Positions 35,882-45,036 of a DNA stretch of 64,000 bases are shown here, piece after piece (position 1 is the stretch's first letter; each line of letters starts with the position of its first letter). Source of the DNA: Parvibaculum sp. (GTDB lineage: Bacteria; Pseudomonadota; Alphaproteobacteria; Parvibaculales; Parvibaculaceae); assembly GCA_002694985.1 (NCBI GenBank), contig NZNS01000007.1, positions 107,189-171,188 of the forward strand. Reading direction: 5' to 3'. A program made the position numbers and the translations under genes. Under the pieces are notes generated by a model. The model had not been told where the DNA came from and did no database searches. It saw only the letters and a list, made by a program, of their open reading frames with translations.

Positions 35882-35910
35882 TATATGGGCATCGCAAGGT
35901 TGTCCATATA
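35882..35910. promoter_or_regulatory. Candidate BrxR (WYL) operator between sbcD and brxR
   Basis: Inverted repeat TATATGG-N15-CCATATA in the only gap between the divergent sbcDC and BREX operons, followed by AT-rich TTTTATATCC that could hold a -10 box for brxR. BrxR proteins repress BREX by binding inverted repeats in this position. Confidence 0.5.
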
Positions 35911-35943
35911 TTTTATATCCTCGTGAGCGCGACGGGACGAACA

Positions 35944-36846
35944 ATGCTGAAATGGGGTGTCGAGAGGCGGCTGGAGTTCATCGAATTCCGCCTGTTCTGG
36001 GAGGGGGGCGTTAATCGCTCTGACCTGATCGATACGTTTGGCGTTTCGGTTCCGCAGGCATCAAAGGATTTGACCCATTATCAGGAGCGGGCGCCGCTGA
36101 ACGCGGTCTATGACAAAAGCGCGCGCCGCTACGTTGCCGGGCCGGAATTTCGACCGGTGTTCCTTGATCCGGATCCGGATGCCTATCTCATGCGGCTGCG
36201 CTCGATGGCGGAAGGTTTCGCCGAGCCAGGCTCGAACTGGCTTTCGACCCCGCCTGACATGGATATCGCACTTACTTTGCGCCGCAAGATCGATACCGAA
36301 GTTCTGCGTTCAGTTCTGGCGGCAGTTCGGGATGAAAGGTCGCTCGAGCTTCACTATCAATCCATGAACCGCGATCGACCCGATCCGGCATGGCGGCGGA
36401 TCACTCCCCATGCCTTTGGCTTTGATGGTCTGCGCTGGCATGTTCGGGCCTGGTGCCATGAAACGGCTCGGTTCAAGGATTTCCTGCTTTCGCGCGTCCT
36501 GGGATACGGCGCGTTCGGTGAGCCGGGTGCCGGTGCGGCTCAGGACAGGCTGTGGCAAGAATCATTCGACATCATCATTGTGCCGCATCCCGAACTGTCG
36601 GCCGGTCAGCAGGCGGTGGTTGCAAAGGACTACAACATGGTGGATGGGCGCGCTGTACTCACAGTTCGCTATGCCATGCTGTTCTATGTACTCAAGCGGC
36701 TGGGGCTCCTTGAGGGGGCAAGGCTGCGAGACCCCCGGACCCAGCATATCGTTGCAGCAGACGAGCAGGAGGTTGCCGCCGCCCTTGCGCGTGCGCAGCA
36801 TGAGTTCGATGACGCTGACATGGCAAGCGGGGTCGCGCCCCGATGA
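35944..36846 (+). CDS. brxR: BrxR-type WYL-domain regulator
   Basis: A 300-residue protein with the BrxR layout: N-terminal winged HTH (MLKWGVERRLEFIEFRLFWEG, VNRSDLIDTFGVSVPQASKDL), a central WYL domain (LELHYQSMNRDRPDPAWRRI, PHAFGFDGLRWHVRAWCHE), and a C-terminal WCX-like domain. ATG 35944 has GGGAC upstream and gives the family N-terminus; a GTG at 35923 is possible. It overlaps brxA by 4 nt. It probably represses the BREX operon until a cue, maybe a nucleic-acid ligand, binds the WYL domain. Confidence 0.9.
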   Translation: MLKWGVERRLEFIEFRLFWEGGVNRSDLIDTFGVSVPQASKDLTHYQERAPLNAVYDKSARRYVAGPEFRPVFLDPDPDAYLMRLRSMAEGFAEPGSNWLSTPPDMDIALTLRRKIDTEVLRSVLAAVRDERSLELHYQSMNRDRPDPAWRRITPHAFGFDGLRWHVRAWCHETARFKDFLLSRVLGYGAFGEPGAGAAQDRLWQESFDIIIVPHPELSAGQQAVVAKDYNMVDGRAVLTVRYAMLFYVLKRLGLLEGARLRDPRTQHIVAADEQEVAAALARAQHEFDDADMASGVAPR

Positions 36847-37445
36847 TGTCGGCCGTACCGAAATACCGGATGTCCTTTGGTGTGGGCGGGCTCATGCTCA
36901 ATGAGAGCCTCGCGATTGCGCAAGGCTATCAATCCGGTGAGAGCTGGTCGTCTGCTCGTGAGCGCTTGCTGGCCCAGGGCGCGTCGTCCTTGCCCAAACG
37001 GGCCTCGCAAACTCGCACGCTTCGTGAAGTTTACGACCGGATAGGCCATCTCTCGGATGCCGAGCGCCAGTACCTGTCGGCAGAGGCTGACCGCGCTGAA
37101 CAGCAGGCAATGGTGTGGCTGGCGGTCTGCCGGACCTATCGCTTTGTATACGAATTCGCAGTCGAGGTGATCAGCGAACGCTACCAATCATGGCGGCTCG
37201 ACCTGGGCCATGAGGTTTTTGACCGCTTTCTCGCGGAGAAAGCCGAGAGTGATCCTGGCCTTGCTGAGCTTTCAGCCTCAACCTGTGCGAAATTGCGTCA
37301 GGTCCTGTTTCGGATATTGCGTGAAGCTGGCTTGAGAAGTGTCGAGGGCAGAATTCAGCCGATCTGGTTGTCGGGGCGCATGAAGCGGCTGATTGAGGAG
37401 AGTAATCCGGCGGACTTGCGGGTCTTTCCCGGAAATGGGGGGTAA
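36843..37445 (+). CDS. brxA: BrxA (DUF1819)
   Basis: A 200-residue DUF1819 protein (KYRMSFGVGGLMLNESLAIA, YDRIGHLSDAERQYL, MVWLAVCRTYRFVYEFAVEV). BrxA is a small DNA-binding-type component of type I BREX, resembling NusB in fold. It overlaps brxR by 4 nt and ends 2 nt before brxB. Confidence 0.93.
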   Translation: MMSAVPKYRMSFGVGGLMLNESLAIAQGYQSGESWSSARERLLAQGASSLPKRASQTRTLREVYDRIGHLSDAERQYLSAEADRAEQQAMVWLAVCRTYRFVYEFAVEVISERYQSWRLDLGHEVFDRFLAEKAESDPGLAELSASTCAKLRQVLFRILREAGLRSVEGRIQPIWLSGRMKRLIEESNPADLRVFPGNGG

Positions 37446-37447
37446 TA

Positions 37448-38050
37448 TTGGGTACGAAAACTGATCGGCGCGCCCGCGCCGAGCACTTATTCAGGGTAAT
37501 TTCCAGTGATCGGTTCTTGCAAAAGCAAGGGCTGGGAAACGAGGTTCCCTTTTTCATCTGCGCTTTTGATGCAGAAGACGGATTGAGCCTGGGCGAGGAT
37601 CGCGAGGATCTGATCGCCCGGCTAAGCCACGCTGGTGTGCGCGTCCTCGATATCGATCTCTACGACCTTTCGCTCAGGATCCTCGAAGACCGGGGAATCT
37701 TCGAGCAGATCCTTGAGGTTGAAGCCGAAACGGAAAAGGCGGAGCTCAAGGAGCTGTTGCAGGGCGTTCTGGACCCGCAGGCGCACCTCATTCCAGAGAT
37801 TGCGCGGCGCATTGAAGAAGTCCCGCACGACGTGATTTTCCTGTCAGGCGTAGGCGAAGTTTACCCCTACCTGCGGTCGCACAACGTACTCAACAATCTG
37901 CAAAGCACCGCGAAAGACCGCCCGACGGTCATGTTCTTTCCGGGGAAATACACGCACGCGTTAGCGACAGGAGCATCGCTGGAACTGTTCGGCTTGCTGC
38001 ATGACGACAAATATTACCGCGCGTTCAATATCATGAATTACGAGGTCTGA
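37448..38050 (+). CDS. brxB: BrxB (DUF1788)
   Basis: A 200-residue DUF1788 protein (FRVISSDRFLQKQGLGNEVP, VRVLDIDLYDLSLRIL, VIFLSGVGEVYPYLRSHNVL). The best start is TTG 37448 preceded by GGGGGG. BrxB is a conserved type I BREX component of unknown biochemical role. It lies in the compact brxA-brxB-brxC gene line. Confidence 0.93.
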   Translation: MGTKTDRRARAEHLFRVISSDRFLQKQGLGNEVPFFICAFDAEDGLSLGEDREDLIARLSHAGVRVLDIDLYDLSLRILEDRGIFEQILEVEAETEKAELKELLQGVLDPQAHLIPEIARRIEEVPHDVIFLSGVGEVYPYLRSHNVLNNLQSTAKDRPTVMFFPGKYTHALATGASLELFGLLHDDKYYRAFNIMNYEV

Positions 38051-38053
38051 CCG

Positions 38054-41000
38054 ATGGCTACTCTTCTACGTGACATCTTTGCCAAGCCGGTCGACCGTTC
38101 GATCGATGGGGTGATCAAGGCTGACGACAAGGCCAGCCTCCTGACCGAGCTCGATGAATATGTCATCACCAATGAGATCGGCGCCCGACTGGAGCAATTC
38201 CTCGACGCCTATAACAATTACGATACCGCGAACGGCGTCTGGATTTCGGGCTTCTTCGGATCAGGTAAATCTCACCTGCTGAAGATGCTCGCCCTCCTTC
38301 TGGAGAACGACGAGGTCGAGGGGCAGCGCGCCGTCGAAATCTTTGAGCGAAAGCTCGCAGGCAACCCAATGCTGGCGGGGGCCTTGCGCAAGGCAGTGTC
38401 GATTCCATCCCGGTCGGTCTTGTTCAATATCGACCAGAAGGCGGATGTGATCTCGAAGACGGATGTCGATGCGCTTCTGGCCGTCTTCCAGAAAGTCTTT
38501 GACGAGATGTGCGGCTATTACGGCAAACTCCCGCATATCGCGCAGTTCGAGCGTGATCTGGATAGCCGGGGGAAGCTTGATGCCTTCAAGGCGGCTTTCG
38601 AGCAGTCTTCCGGCAAGCCCTGGGAGCGTGGGCGCGAACAGGCTTTAATGGAAGGCAAGCACATTGCCGCCGCCTTCGCGGAGGTCACGGGCGATGAGGT
38701 CAAGGATATTCTTGGCCAGTATCGCAAGGATACCAAGGTCTCGATCGAAGATTTCGCCAACATGGTGAAGTCGTGGATCGATGCGCAGGGACCAAAGTTC
38801 AGGCTGAACTTCTTCGTCGATGAGGTCGGGCAGTATATCGCCGACAACGTCAAACTCATGACGAACCTGCAAACCATCGCCGAAAGCCTGAACACGAAGT
38901 GCAAGGGGCAGGCCTGGATTGTTGTCACCGCCCAGCAGGACATGGGTTCGGTCATCGGGGATCTGACGGCGCAGCAGGAGAATGACTTCTCTAAAATTCA
39001 GGCACGCTTCGCCAACCGGATGCCGCTGAACTCCCAGGATGTGGCCGAAGTCATTCAGCGCCGCCTTCTGGCCAAGACCGAGGCCGGTCAGATCACCCTC
39101 GGCAATCTTTACGATGCTGAGGAGAACAACCTGCGCACTCTGTTCGATTTCGGCGATAATTCCTTCAAGTTCAGGAATTTTTCCGGAAAGGAGCAGTTCG
39201 TCGCGAGCTACCCGTTCCCGAATTACCAATATGATCTGTTCCAACGCGCGATCATGGGCCTTTCGCAGCACAACGCCTTTGAGGGCAAGCACAGCTCGGT
39301 CGGTGAACGCTCCATGTTGGGGGTGTTTCAGGAGGTGGCCAAAAAGCTGGCGGATACGCCGGTCGGGGGGCTGGCGACCTTCGACTTGATGTTCGAGGGG
39401 ATTCGCACTGCCCTCAAATCCTCGGTTCAGCAGTCGATCCAACTGGCCGAGAAGAACCTTGGCGATGACTTCGCGGTTCGGGTTCTGAAAGTCCTGTTCC
39501 TTGTCAAATATGTCAAGGAATTCAAGCCGACTGCCCGCAACATATCGATCCTCCTGCTGTCCCGGTTCGAGGCGGACCAGACCGAGCAGCGCCGTAATAT
39601 CGAAGAGGCTTTGTCGCTTCTGGAACGTCAGACGCTGATCCAGCGTAATGGTGAGGTCTATGAATTCCTCACCAACGAGGAAAAGGACGTCGAGGCCGAG
39701 ATCAAGGCAATTGCCGTCGATCCCGCAGAGATTGAGCGGCAGCTCGATGAACTGGCGTTTGGGGCGATCCTCCGTCACGGCAAGATCAAGCATGCCGGCA
39801 CGGGTGTGGACTATGCTTTTACCCGCAAGCTCGACGGGCACAGCCTGAACCGGGAGCATGAGCTTTCGGTGAACATCGTCTCGCCCTTCAGCGACGATTC
39901 CGACGCGCCGGATGTGGTTCGCTCGAATAGCATGGCAAGCGATGAGATGGTTGTCCTGCTGGGACGTGATGTGCGCTTCACGCGCGATCTCGTCCTCTGG
40001 CTCCAGACCGTGAAATTCGCCCGTCAGGTCACCAGCGGTGACGCTCAGCCCGGTCGTGATCGCATCATTGCGGAAAAGCGTGACCAGAATACACGGCGCG
40101 AAAAGGAACTGGTGCAGCGGCTGCGTGGCCTGATCGCAGATGCCCGACTGTTCGTGCGTGGAGCTGAGCTGGAAATCGGAGGCGAAGACCCGCAGGAACG
40201 ACTGGTCAAAGGTTTCCAGGTCCTGGTCGACAAGGTCTATACCAGCCTGCCTGTGCTGCGCGGCGCCACCTACACCGAAGCCGATCTTGGGCGTGCCGGC
40301 CGTATCGATGGCGGGCTTTTCGGCGGCGAAGGCAGCGGTTTGACCGAAGCCGAGCAGGACGTGTTGAATCACGCTCAGGCCCAGATGCGTCTTGGGACGC
40401 GAGTCTCCGTCAAGGCACTTGTCGAGAAGTTCGGCGCCAAACCCTATGGTTGGCCCTCCATCGCCGTCCTTTGCCTGACCGCGAGCCTTGTCGCACGCGG
40501 CAAGCTTGAAGCGCGGGCCGACAGCGCTCTCCTGGAGGGCGATGCGCTGATACAGGGGCTGCGCAACAGCCATGCCCTTGGCAACATTCTGCTTTCCCCG
40601 CAAATCGAGTTCACTTCCGCACAGATCCGCAAATCGCGCGAACTGTTTCAGGAGCTGTTCGATCTGCCCGCCTCTGGAAATGACGCCCGCAGTTTGGGAG
40701 CGGAATGGCAGACGCAACTGCGCAAGCTGCTTGGTGATGTCGAGCAGGAGAGCCGTGCCATTGCAGCCTATCCCTTTGCCACCGCCCTCGATCCCTTGCG
40801 CACCATGCTGGATGGGATGCGCGATCAATCTGCCACCTGGTTCATCACCGGCCCTACCGGGCAGGAAGAGCAGCTGCTTGATGCAAAAGAGGATGTCTTC
40901 GACAAGGTCCGCAGCTTCATGCGCGGGCCGCAAAAAGCCATCTATGATGAAGTGCGTTCTTTCCTGACCACGCAGGATCAGAATCTTAGCTACGCCGAAG

Positions 41001-41593
41001 GCGCCGCCGCCGACAAACTGCGTCAGGTGCTTGAGGATCCGCAGTGCTTCAAGGGCACCGCAATTCAGGAACTGAAGACGGATTTCTACGCCCTGAAGGA
41101 GCATATCGAGCAAACCGTTCTGGCTGAGCGCAACGCTGTCGTCACGGCGATTGACGAGGTTGCCGGAAAAGTCGCCCAGACTTCGGAGTTTGGCGCACTG
41201 CCGCCCGAGCAGCAGGCGCGCATCCGCGAAGAGCTTGTATCGCGGAAGTCAGGCCTTGCCGCACAGAGCCTGATCCCGGCCTTGCGCAATCTGGCGACCG
41301 AGGTGCGTTCCAACCTTCTGGCTGACACACTGACGCGCATTGCGGAGCTGACGCCTGCACCAGCACCGGTTCCCGCGCCTCAGCCCACACCTTCGGGTGG
41401 CGTGGCCGAACCTCAGCCAGCGCCATATGTGCCGCCAGCACCGGCCAAGCCCCAATATATCAAGGCGCAGTCGATCACCGTCCCCTTCGCGAAAACCTAT
41501 CTCGAAGATGAGGACGATGTGACCCGCTACCTTGATGAGATGAAAAAGACCCTGCTGTCCGAGATCGGCGCGGGCAAGAAAGTGATTGTCTGA
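38054..41593 (+). CDS. brxC: BrxC ATPase
   Basis: A 1179-residue P-loop protein. It begins LLRDIFAKPVDRSIDGVIKA, with Walker A GFFGSGKS at 66-73 and the Walker B-type FFVDEVGQYI near residue 255. Length and motif spacing match BrxC of type I BREX. A Pro/Ala-rich linker (about 1097-1130) precedes a short C-terminal segment. BrxC is needed for both methylation-linked protection and phage exclusion. It overlaps pglX by one nucleotide. Confidence 0.94.
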   Translation: MATLLRDIFAKPVDRSIDGVIKADDKASLLTELDEYVITNEIGARLEQFLDAYNNYDTANGVWISGFFGSGKSHLLKMLALLLENDEVEGQRAVEIFERKLAGNPMLAGALRKAVSIPSRSVLFNIDQKADVISKTDVDALLAVFQKVFDEMCGYYGKLPHIAQFERDLDSRGKLDAFKAAFEQSSGKPWERGREQALMEGKHIAAAFAEVTGDEVKDILGQYRKDTKVSIEDFANMVKSWIDAQGPKFRLNFFVDEVGQYIADNVKLMTNLQTIAESLNTKCKGQAWIVVTAQQDMGSVIGDLTAQQENDFSKIQARFANRMPLNSQDVAEVIQRRLLAKTEAGQITLGNLYDAEENNLRTLFDFGDNSFKFRNFSGKEQFVASYPFPNYQYDLFQRAIMGLSQHNAFEGKHSSVGERSMLGVFQEVAKKLADTPVGGLATFDLMFEGIRTALKSSVQQSIQLAEKNLGDDFAVRVLKVLFLVKYVKEFKPTARNISILLLSRFEADQTEQRRNIEEALSLLERQTLIQRNGEVYEFLTNEEKDVEAEIKAIAVDPAEIERQLDELAFGAILRHGKIKHAGTGVDYAFTRKLDGHSLNREHELSVNIVSPFSDDSDAPDVVRSNSMASDEMVVLLGRDVRFTRDLVLWLQTVKFARQVTSGDAQPGRDRIIAEKRDQNTRREKELVQRLRGLIADARLFVRGAELEIGGEDPQERLVKGFQVLVDKVYTSLPVLRGATYTEADLGRAGRIDGGLFGGEGSGLTEAEQDVLNHAQAQMRLGTRVSVKALVEKFGAKPYGWPSIAVLCLTASLVARGKLEARADSALLEGDALIQGLRNSHALGNILLSPQIEFTSAQIRKSRELFQELFDLPASGNDARSLGAEWQTQLRKLLGDVEQESRAIAAYPFATALDPLRTMLDGMRDQSATWFITGPTGQEEQLLDAKEDVFDKVRSFMRGPQKAIYDEVRSFLTTQDQNLSYAEGAAADKLRQVLEDPQCFKGTAIQELKTDFYALKEHIEQTVLAERNAVVTAIDEVAGKVAQTSEFGALPPEQQARIREELVSRKSGLAAQSLIPALRNLATEVRSNLLADTLTRIAELTPAPAPVPAPQPTPSGGVAEPQPAPYVPPAPAKPQYIKAQSITVPFAKTYLEDEDDVTRYLDEMKKTLLSEIGAGKKVIV

Positions 41594-44500
41594 TGGATAC
41601 CAACGCGCTCAAGAAATTTGCGCAAAGCGCGCGCAACCTGCTGATCGATCAGGTCACCGCCCGGCTGGATATGGTGCTGGCCGAGGGCGCAGCGGCCCGC
41701 CGCGAACATCCCAAGGCGATTGCCAGGCTGGAAGCCGCAACCAACAGCAACCGCGCCCAGGTGATCGAGCAGGCCGCTTATACCTGGTTCAACCGCTTCA
41801 CCGCGTTGCGCTTCATGGATGTGACGGGCCTGACCAACCCGCGCGTCGTGTCGCCTGCCGATGGCGCCACCCGGTCTGAGATTCTGGCCGAGGCGATGGC
41901 GGGCAACCTGCCGGATCGCGCCCGTCCCGAGATTGCCGAATATCTGAACGGTACCCGCCCCGCCCATGATGGACAGGCCGAAGCCTATCGGCTGCTGCTG
42001 ATCCATGCCTGCAACGAATGGCACGGCGCGATGCCCTATATGTTCGAGCGTGCCGATATGCTCGACCGGGCCGAGGATTATACCGAACTGCTGATGCCCG
42101 ACGATCTTCTATCGCCGGACAGCATCCTTGCCCGCCTGCGCGAGGTGATGACGGAAGATGCCTGCCAGGATGTCGAAATCATCGGCTGGCTTTACCAGTT
42201 CTATATCAGCGAAAAGAAGGATCAGGTCTTTGCGGGGCTGAAGAAGAACCAGAAGATCACGGCGGAGAACATCCCCGCCGCGACGCAGCTGTTCACCCCG
42301 CACTGGATCGTCCGCTATCTGGTGGAAAATTCGCTGGGGCGGCTGTGGCTGCTGAACCGTCCGCATTCGAAGCTGGCGGCGAAGATGGATTATTACATCG
42401 CGCCGGAAGAGCCGGAGACGGATTTTCTCAAAATTACCCGACCGGAGGATATCCGCATCTGCGATCCGGCCTGCGGCTCGGGCCACATGCTGACCTACGC
42501 CTTCGACCTGCTCTATGAAATCTATGCCGAGGAAGGCCATGATGCGGCCGAGATCCCCGGCCTGATCCTGCAACATAATTTGACGGGCATCGAGATTGAT
42601 GACCGCGCGGGCGCCTTGGCGGCCTTCGCGCTGTCTATGAAGGCGGCGGCAAGGCTGGGGCGGCGGCGGTTCCTGCGGATGGAGGCGAAGCCCGACATCG
42701 TCGTGATGCAGGATGTGCGCTTCACGCCTGCCGAGATGCAGGACGTGGCCGCCGTGGTGGGCAAGGATCTTTTCACCGATGAATTGCGCGAGACGCTGGG
42801 GCAGTTCGAGCAGGCGAAGAACTTCGGCTCGCTGATCGTGCCGAAGCTGCGCGATCCGGCCGAGACGCTTCGGGTGGTGGAAGCGCGGGATTTCGGATCT
42901 GACCTGCTGTTGAAAGAGGTGCAGGAGCGTGTCGTGGCTGTGCTGCGCATGGCCGAGGCGCTGTCGCCAAAATATCATGTAGTGGTGGCTAACCCGCCAT
43001 ACATGGGGGCCGGAGGCATGAACGGCCCCCTCGGTGATTGGGTCAAAGCTAACTATGCTAACAGTAAGTCTGACATGTTCTCGGCGTTCATTGAGCGCGG
43101 GGGGCATATGACCTTGAAAGCCGGTTACGCCTCAATGGTGACGATGGAGAGTTGGATGTTCCTCTCTTCATATGAAAGACTGCGATCCAAAATGCTTTCC
43201 GACGCCTCAATTATCTCGCTGGTTCATATGCCATATCTTGGCAAAGGTGGGACGAGCATGGGGATAAACTTTGGAACGTCAGCATTTATTCTGAAAAATT
43301 CTGTAGATCGGCAGTTAAATGCTAACTTTTGCTGCGTGCGGTACTATGAGACGGATGAGTACGGTGTTCCTTTTGAATTTCCTCCGAAAAATGAGCGCCT
43401 CGCCGTGGCGAGTTCTGACGATTTTGCAAAAATTCCAAGTAACCCGATTTCATACTGGATCAGAAAATTCGACCTATTCGACCATGCAAAAATGTCAGAT
43501 GGCTGGAAGTCGGGCGGGCGACTGAAGACGCATGACGGCCAAAAATATATTCGGTTTGGGTGGGAAGTTTCAGCTTCCTCAACGCGGTGGAAAAGGATTG
43601 CCAAAGGAGGTGATTTCCGTCGCTTTTTTGGTAACGAGGAAAGTGTCGCTGACTGGTCCCAAGCAGCATTACAACACTATGAAAGCCTTGGCGGGTTGCC
43701 GCCTAAGGCGTTTCTCGGAAAGCAAGGGGTGACTTGGACAAAAATTACATCAGCGCTGCCTAGCTTCAGGATAAAGAATACAAGTATTGAGTACGATTCT
43801 GCGTCTCCGACAATTTTCTCGACCGATGGCCAGAGCAATGAGTTCGCGACCGGTTTCTTGAATACTAAAGTTTCGACATTTCTTTTAAATGCGATTAACC
43901 CCACTATGAATTTTCAGGTAGCGGATGTTTTAGCGCTTCCGGCTCTGATCGCAGGATCTGAAAAAATTGAAAATAACGTTGGAGAACTGATCGGCTTTGC
44001 CAAGCTCGATTGGGACGCCTACGAAACCTCTTGGGACTTCACCACGCTCCCGCTGCTCACGCCCGATCATCGGGCCGACACGCTGGAGGCCAGCTATGCG
44101 AGCCTCCGCTCTCAGTGGCGGAATATGACGGATGAGATGAAGCGGCTGGAAGAAGAGAACAACCGAATCTTCATTGATGCCTATGGCCTTGCTGACGAAC
44201 TCACCGCCGAAGTGCCGATCGAGGAAATCACCCTCACCTGTAACCCGGCCTATCGCTATGGCGTGAAGGGTTCGGCAGAGGAGCGCGAGGCGCGGCTGTT
44301 GCAGGATACGGCGGCCGAATTCCTTCATTATGCCGTGGGCTGCATGTTCGGGCGCTACAGTCTCGACGCGCCGGGCCTGATCCTCGCCAATCAGGGCGAA
44401 GGGATAGAGGAGTATTTGGCCCGCGTGCCGGAGCCCAGCTTCGCGCCCGACCGCGACAATGTCATCCCTGTGCTGGATGCGGACTGGTTCGCCGATGACA

Positions 44501-45036
44501 TCGTTACCCGCGCCCGCGACTTCCTGCGCGACACCTTTGGCGAGGCGAAGTTCCGTGAAAATCTTGCCTTCGTTGAAGCGGCGCTCGGCAAGGATCTGCG
44601 CCGCTGGTTCACAAGGGATTTCTTCGACTATCACGTCCGCCGCTATAAGAAGCGCCCGATCTATTGGATGTTCTCCAGCCCCAAGGGCAGCTTCAACGCG
44701 CTGATCTATATGCACCGCTACCGGACCGACACCGTCTCGGTCGTGCTGAACCAATATGTGCGCGAGTTCATCCATAAGCTGGAAGTCGAGCGCGCGCGGC
44801 TGGAAAAGCTGGCCGATGATCCGAGCGCCACGCAAAGCGCCCGCACCAAAGCACAGAAGGATATCGGCACGGTCATCAAGCAGCTCGCCGAGCTGACCGA
44901 ATGGGAACGTGATGTCGTCTACCCCATGGCGCAACAGAAGATCGCCATCGATCTAGATGACGGGGTGAAGCGCAACTATCCGCTGTTCGCCGGTGCGCTG
45001 AAGCCGATCAAGGGGCTGGAGGCTGCGGATGACTGA
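41593..45036 (+). CDS. pglX: PglX/BrxX adenine-specific DNA methyltransferase
   Basis: A 1147-residue enzyme that methylates N6-adenine in a short asymmetric site to mark self DNA. SAM-binding motif I DPACGSGHM (291-299) and catalytic motif IV NPPY (467-470) are intact. The segment from about 43040 to 43980 (after motif IV; target recognition region) is much AT-richer (21 G+C of 60 at 43261-43320) than the flanks (41 of 60 at 42661-42720), suggesting a swapped specificity domain. It overlaps brxC by 1 nt and pglZ by 8 nt. Confidence 0.95.
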   Translation: MDTNALKKFAQSARNLLIDQVTARLDMVLAEGAAARREHPKAIARLEAATNSNRAQVIEQAAYTWFNRFTALRFMDVTGLTNPRVVSPADGATRSEILAEAMAGNLPDRARPEIAEYLNGTRPAHDGQAEAYRLLLIHACNEWHGAMPYMFERADMLDRAEDYTELLMPDDLLSPDSILARLREVMTEDACQDVEIIGWLYQFYISEKKDQVFAGLKKNQKITAENIPAATQLFTPHWIVRYLVENSLGRLWLLNRPHSKLAAKMDYYIAPEEPETDFLKITRPEDIRICDPACGSGHMLTYAFDLLYEIYAEEGHDAAEIPGLILQHNLTGIEIDDRAGALAAFALSMKAAARLGRRRFLRMEAKPDIVVMQDVRFTPAEMQDVAAVVGKDLFTDELRETLGQFEQAKNFGSLIVPKLRDPAETLRVVEARDFGSDLLLKEVQERVVAVLRMAEALSPKYHVVVANPPYMGAGGMNGPLGDWVKANYANSKSDMFSAFIERGGHMTLKAGYASMVTMESWMFLSSYERLRSKMLSDASIISLVHMPYLGKGGTSMGINFGTSAFILKNSVDRQLNANFCCVRYYETDEYGVPFEFPPKNERLAVASSDDFAKIPSNPISYWIRKFDLFDHAKMSDGWKSGGRLKTHDGQKYIRFGWEVSASSTRWKRIAKGGDFRRFFGNEESVADWSQAALQHYESLGGLPPKAFLGKQGVTWTKITSALPSFRIKNTSIEYDSASPTIFSTDGQSNEFATGFLNTKVSTFLLNAINPTMNFQVADVLALPALIAGSEKIENNVGELIGFAKLDWDAYETSWDFTTLPLLTPDHRADTLEASYASLRSQWRNMTDEMKRLEEENNRIFIDAYGLADELTAEVPIEEITLTCNPAYRYGVKGSAEEREARLLQDTAAEFLHYAVGCMFGRYSLDAPGLILANQGEGIEEYLARVPEPSFAPDRDNVIPVLDADWFADDIVTRARDFLRDTFGEAKFRENLAFVEAALGKDLRRWFTRDFFDYHVRRYKKRPIYWMFSSPKGSFNALIYMHRYRTDTVSVVLNQYVREFIHKLEVERARLEKLADDPSATQSARTKAQKDIGTVIKQLAELTEWERDVVYPMAQQKIAIDLDDGVKRNYPLFAGALKPIKGLEAADD

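Noticed and set aside
38645..41113. 822-codon open frame on the minus strand inside brxC
   Set aside because: It is antisense to a fully supported BREX gene; its translation has no family-like motifs and reflects third-position G+C bias.
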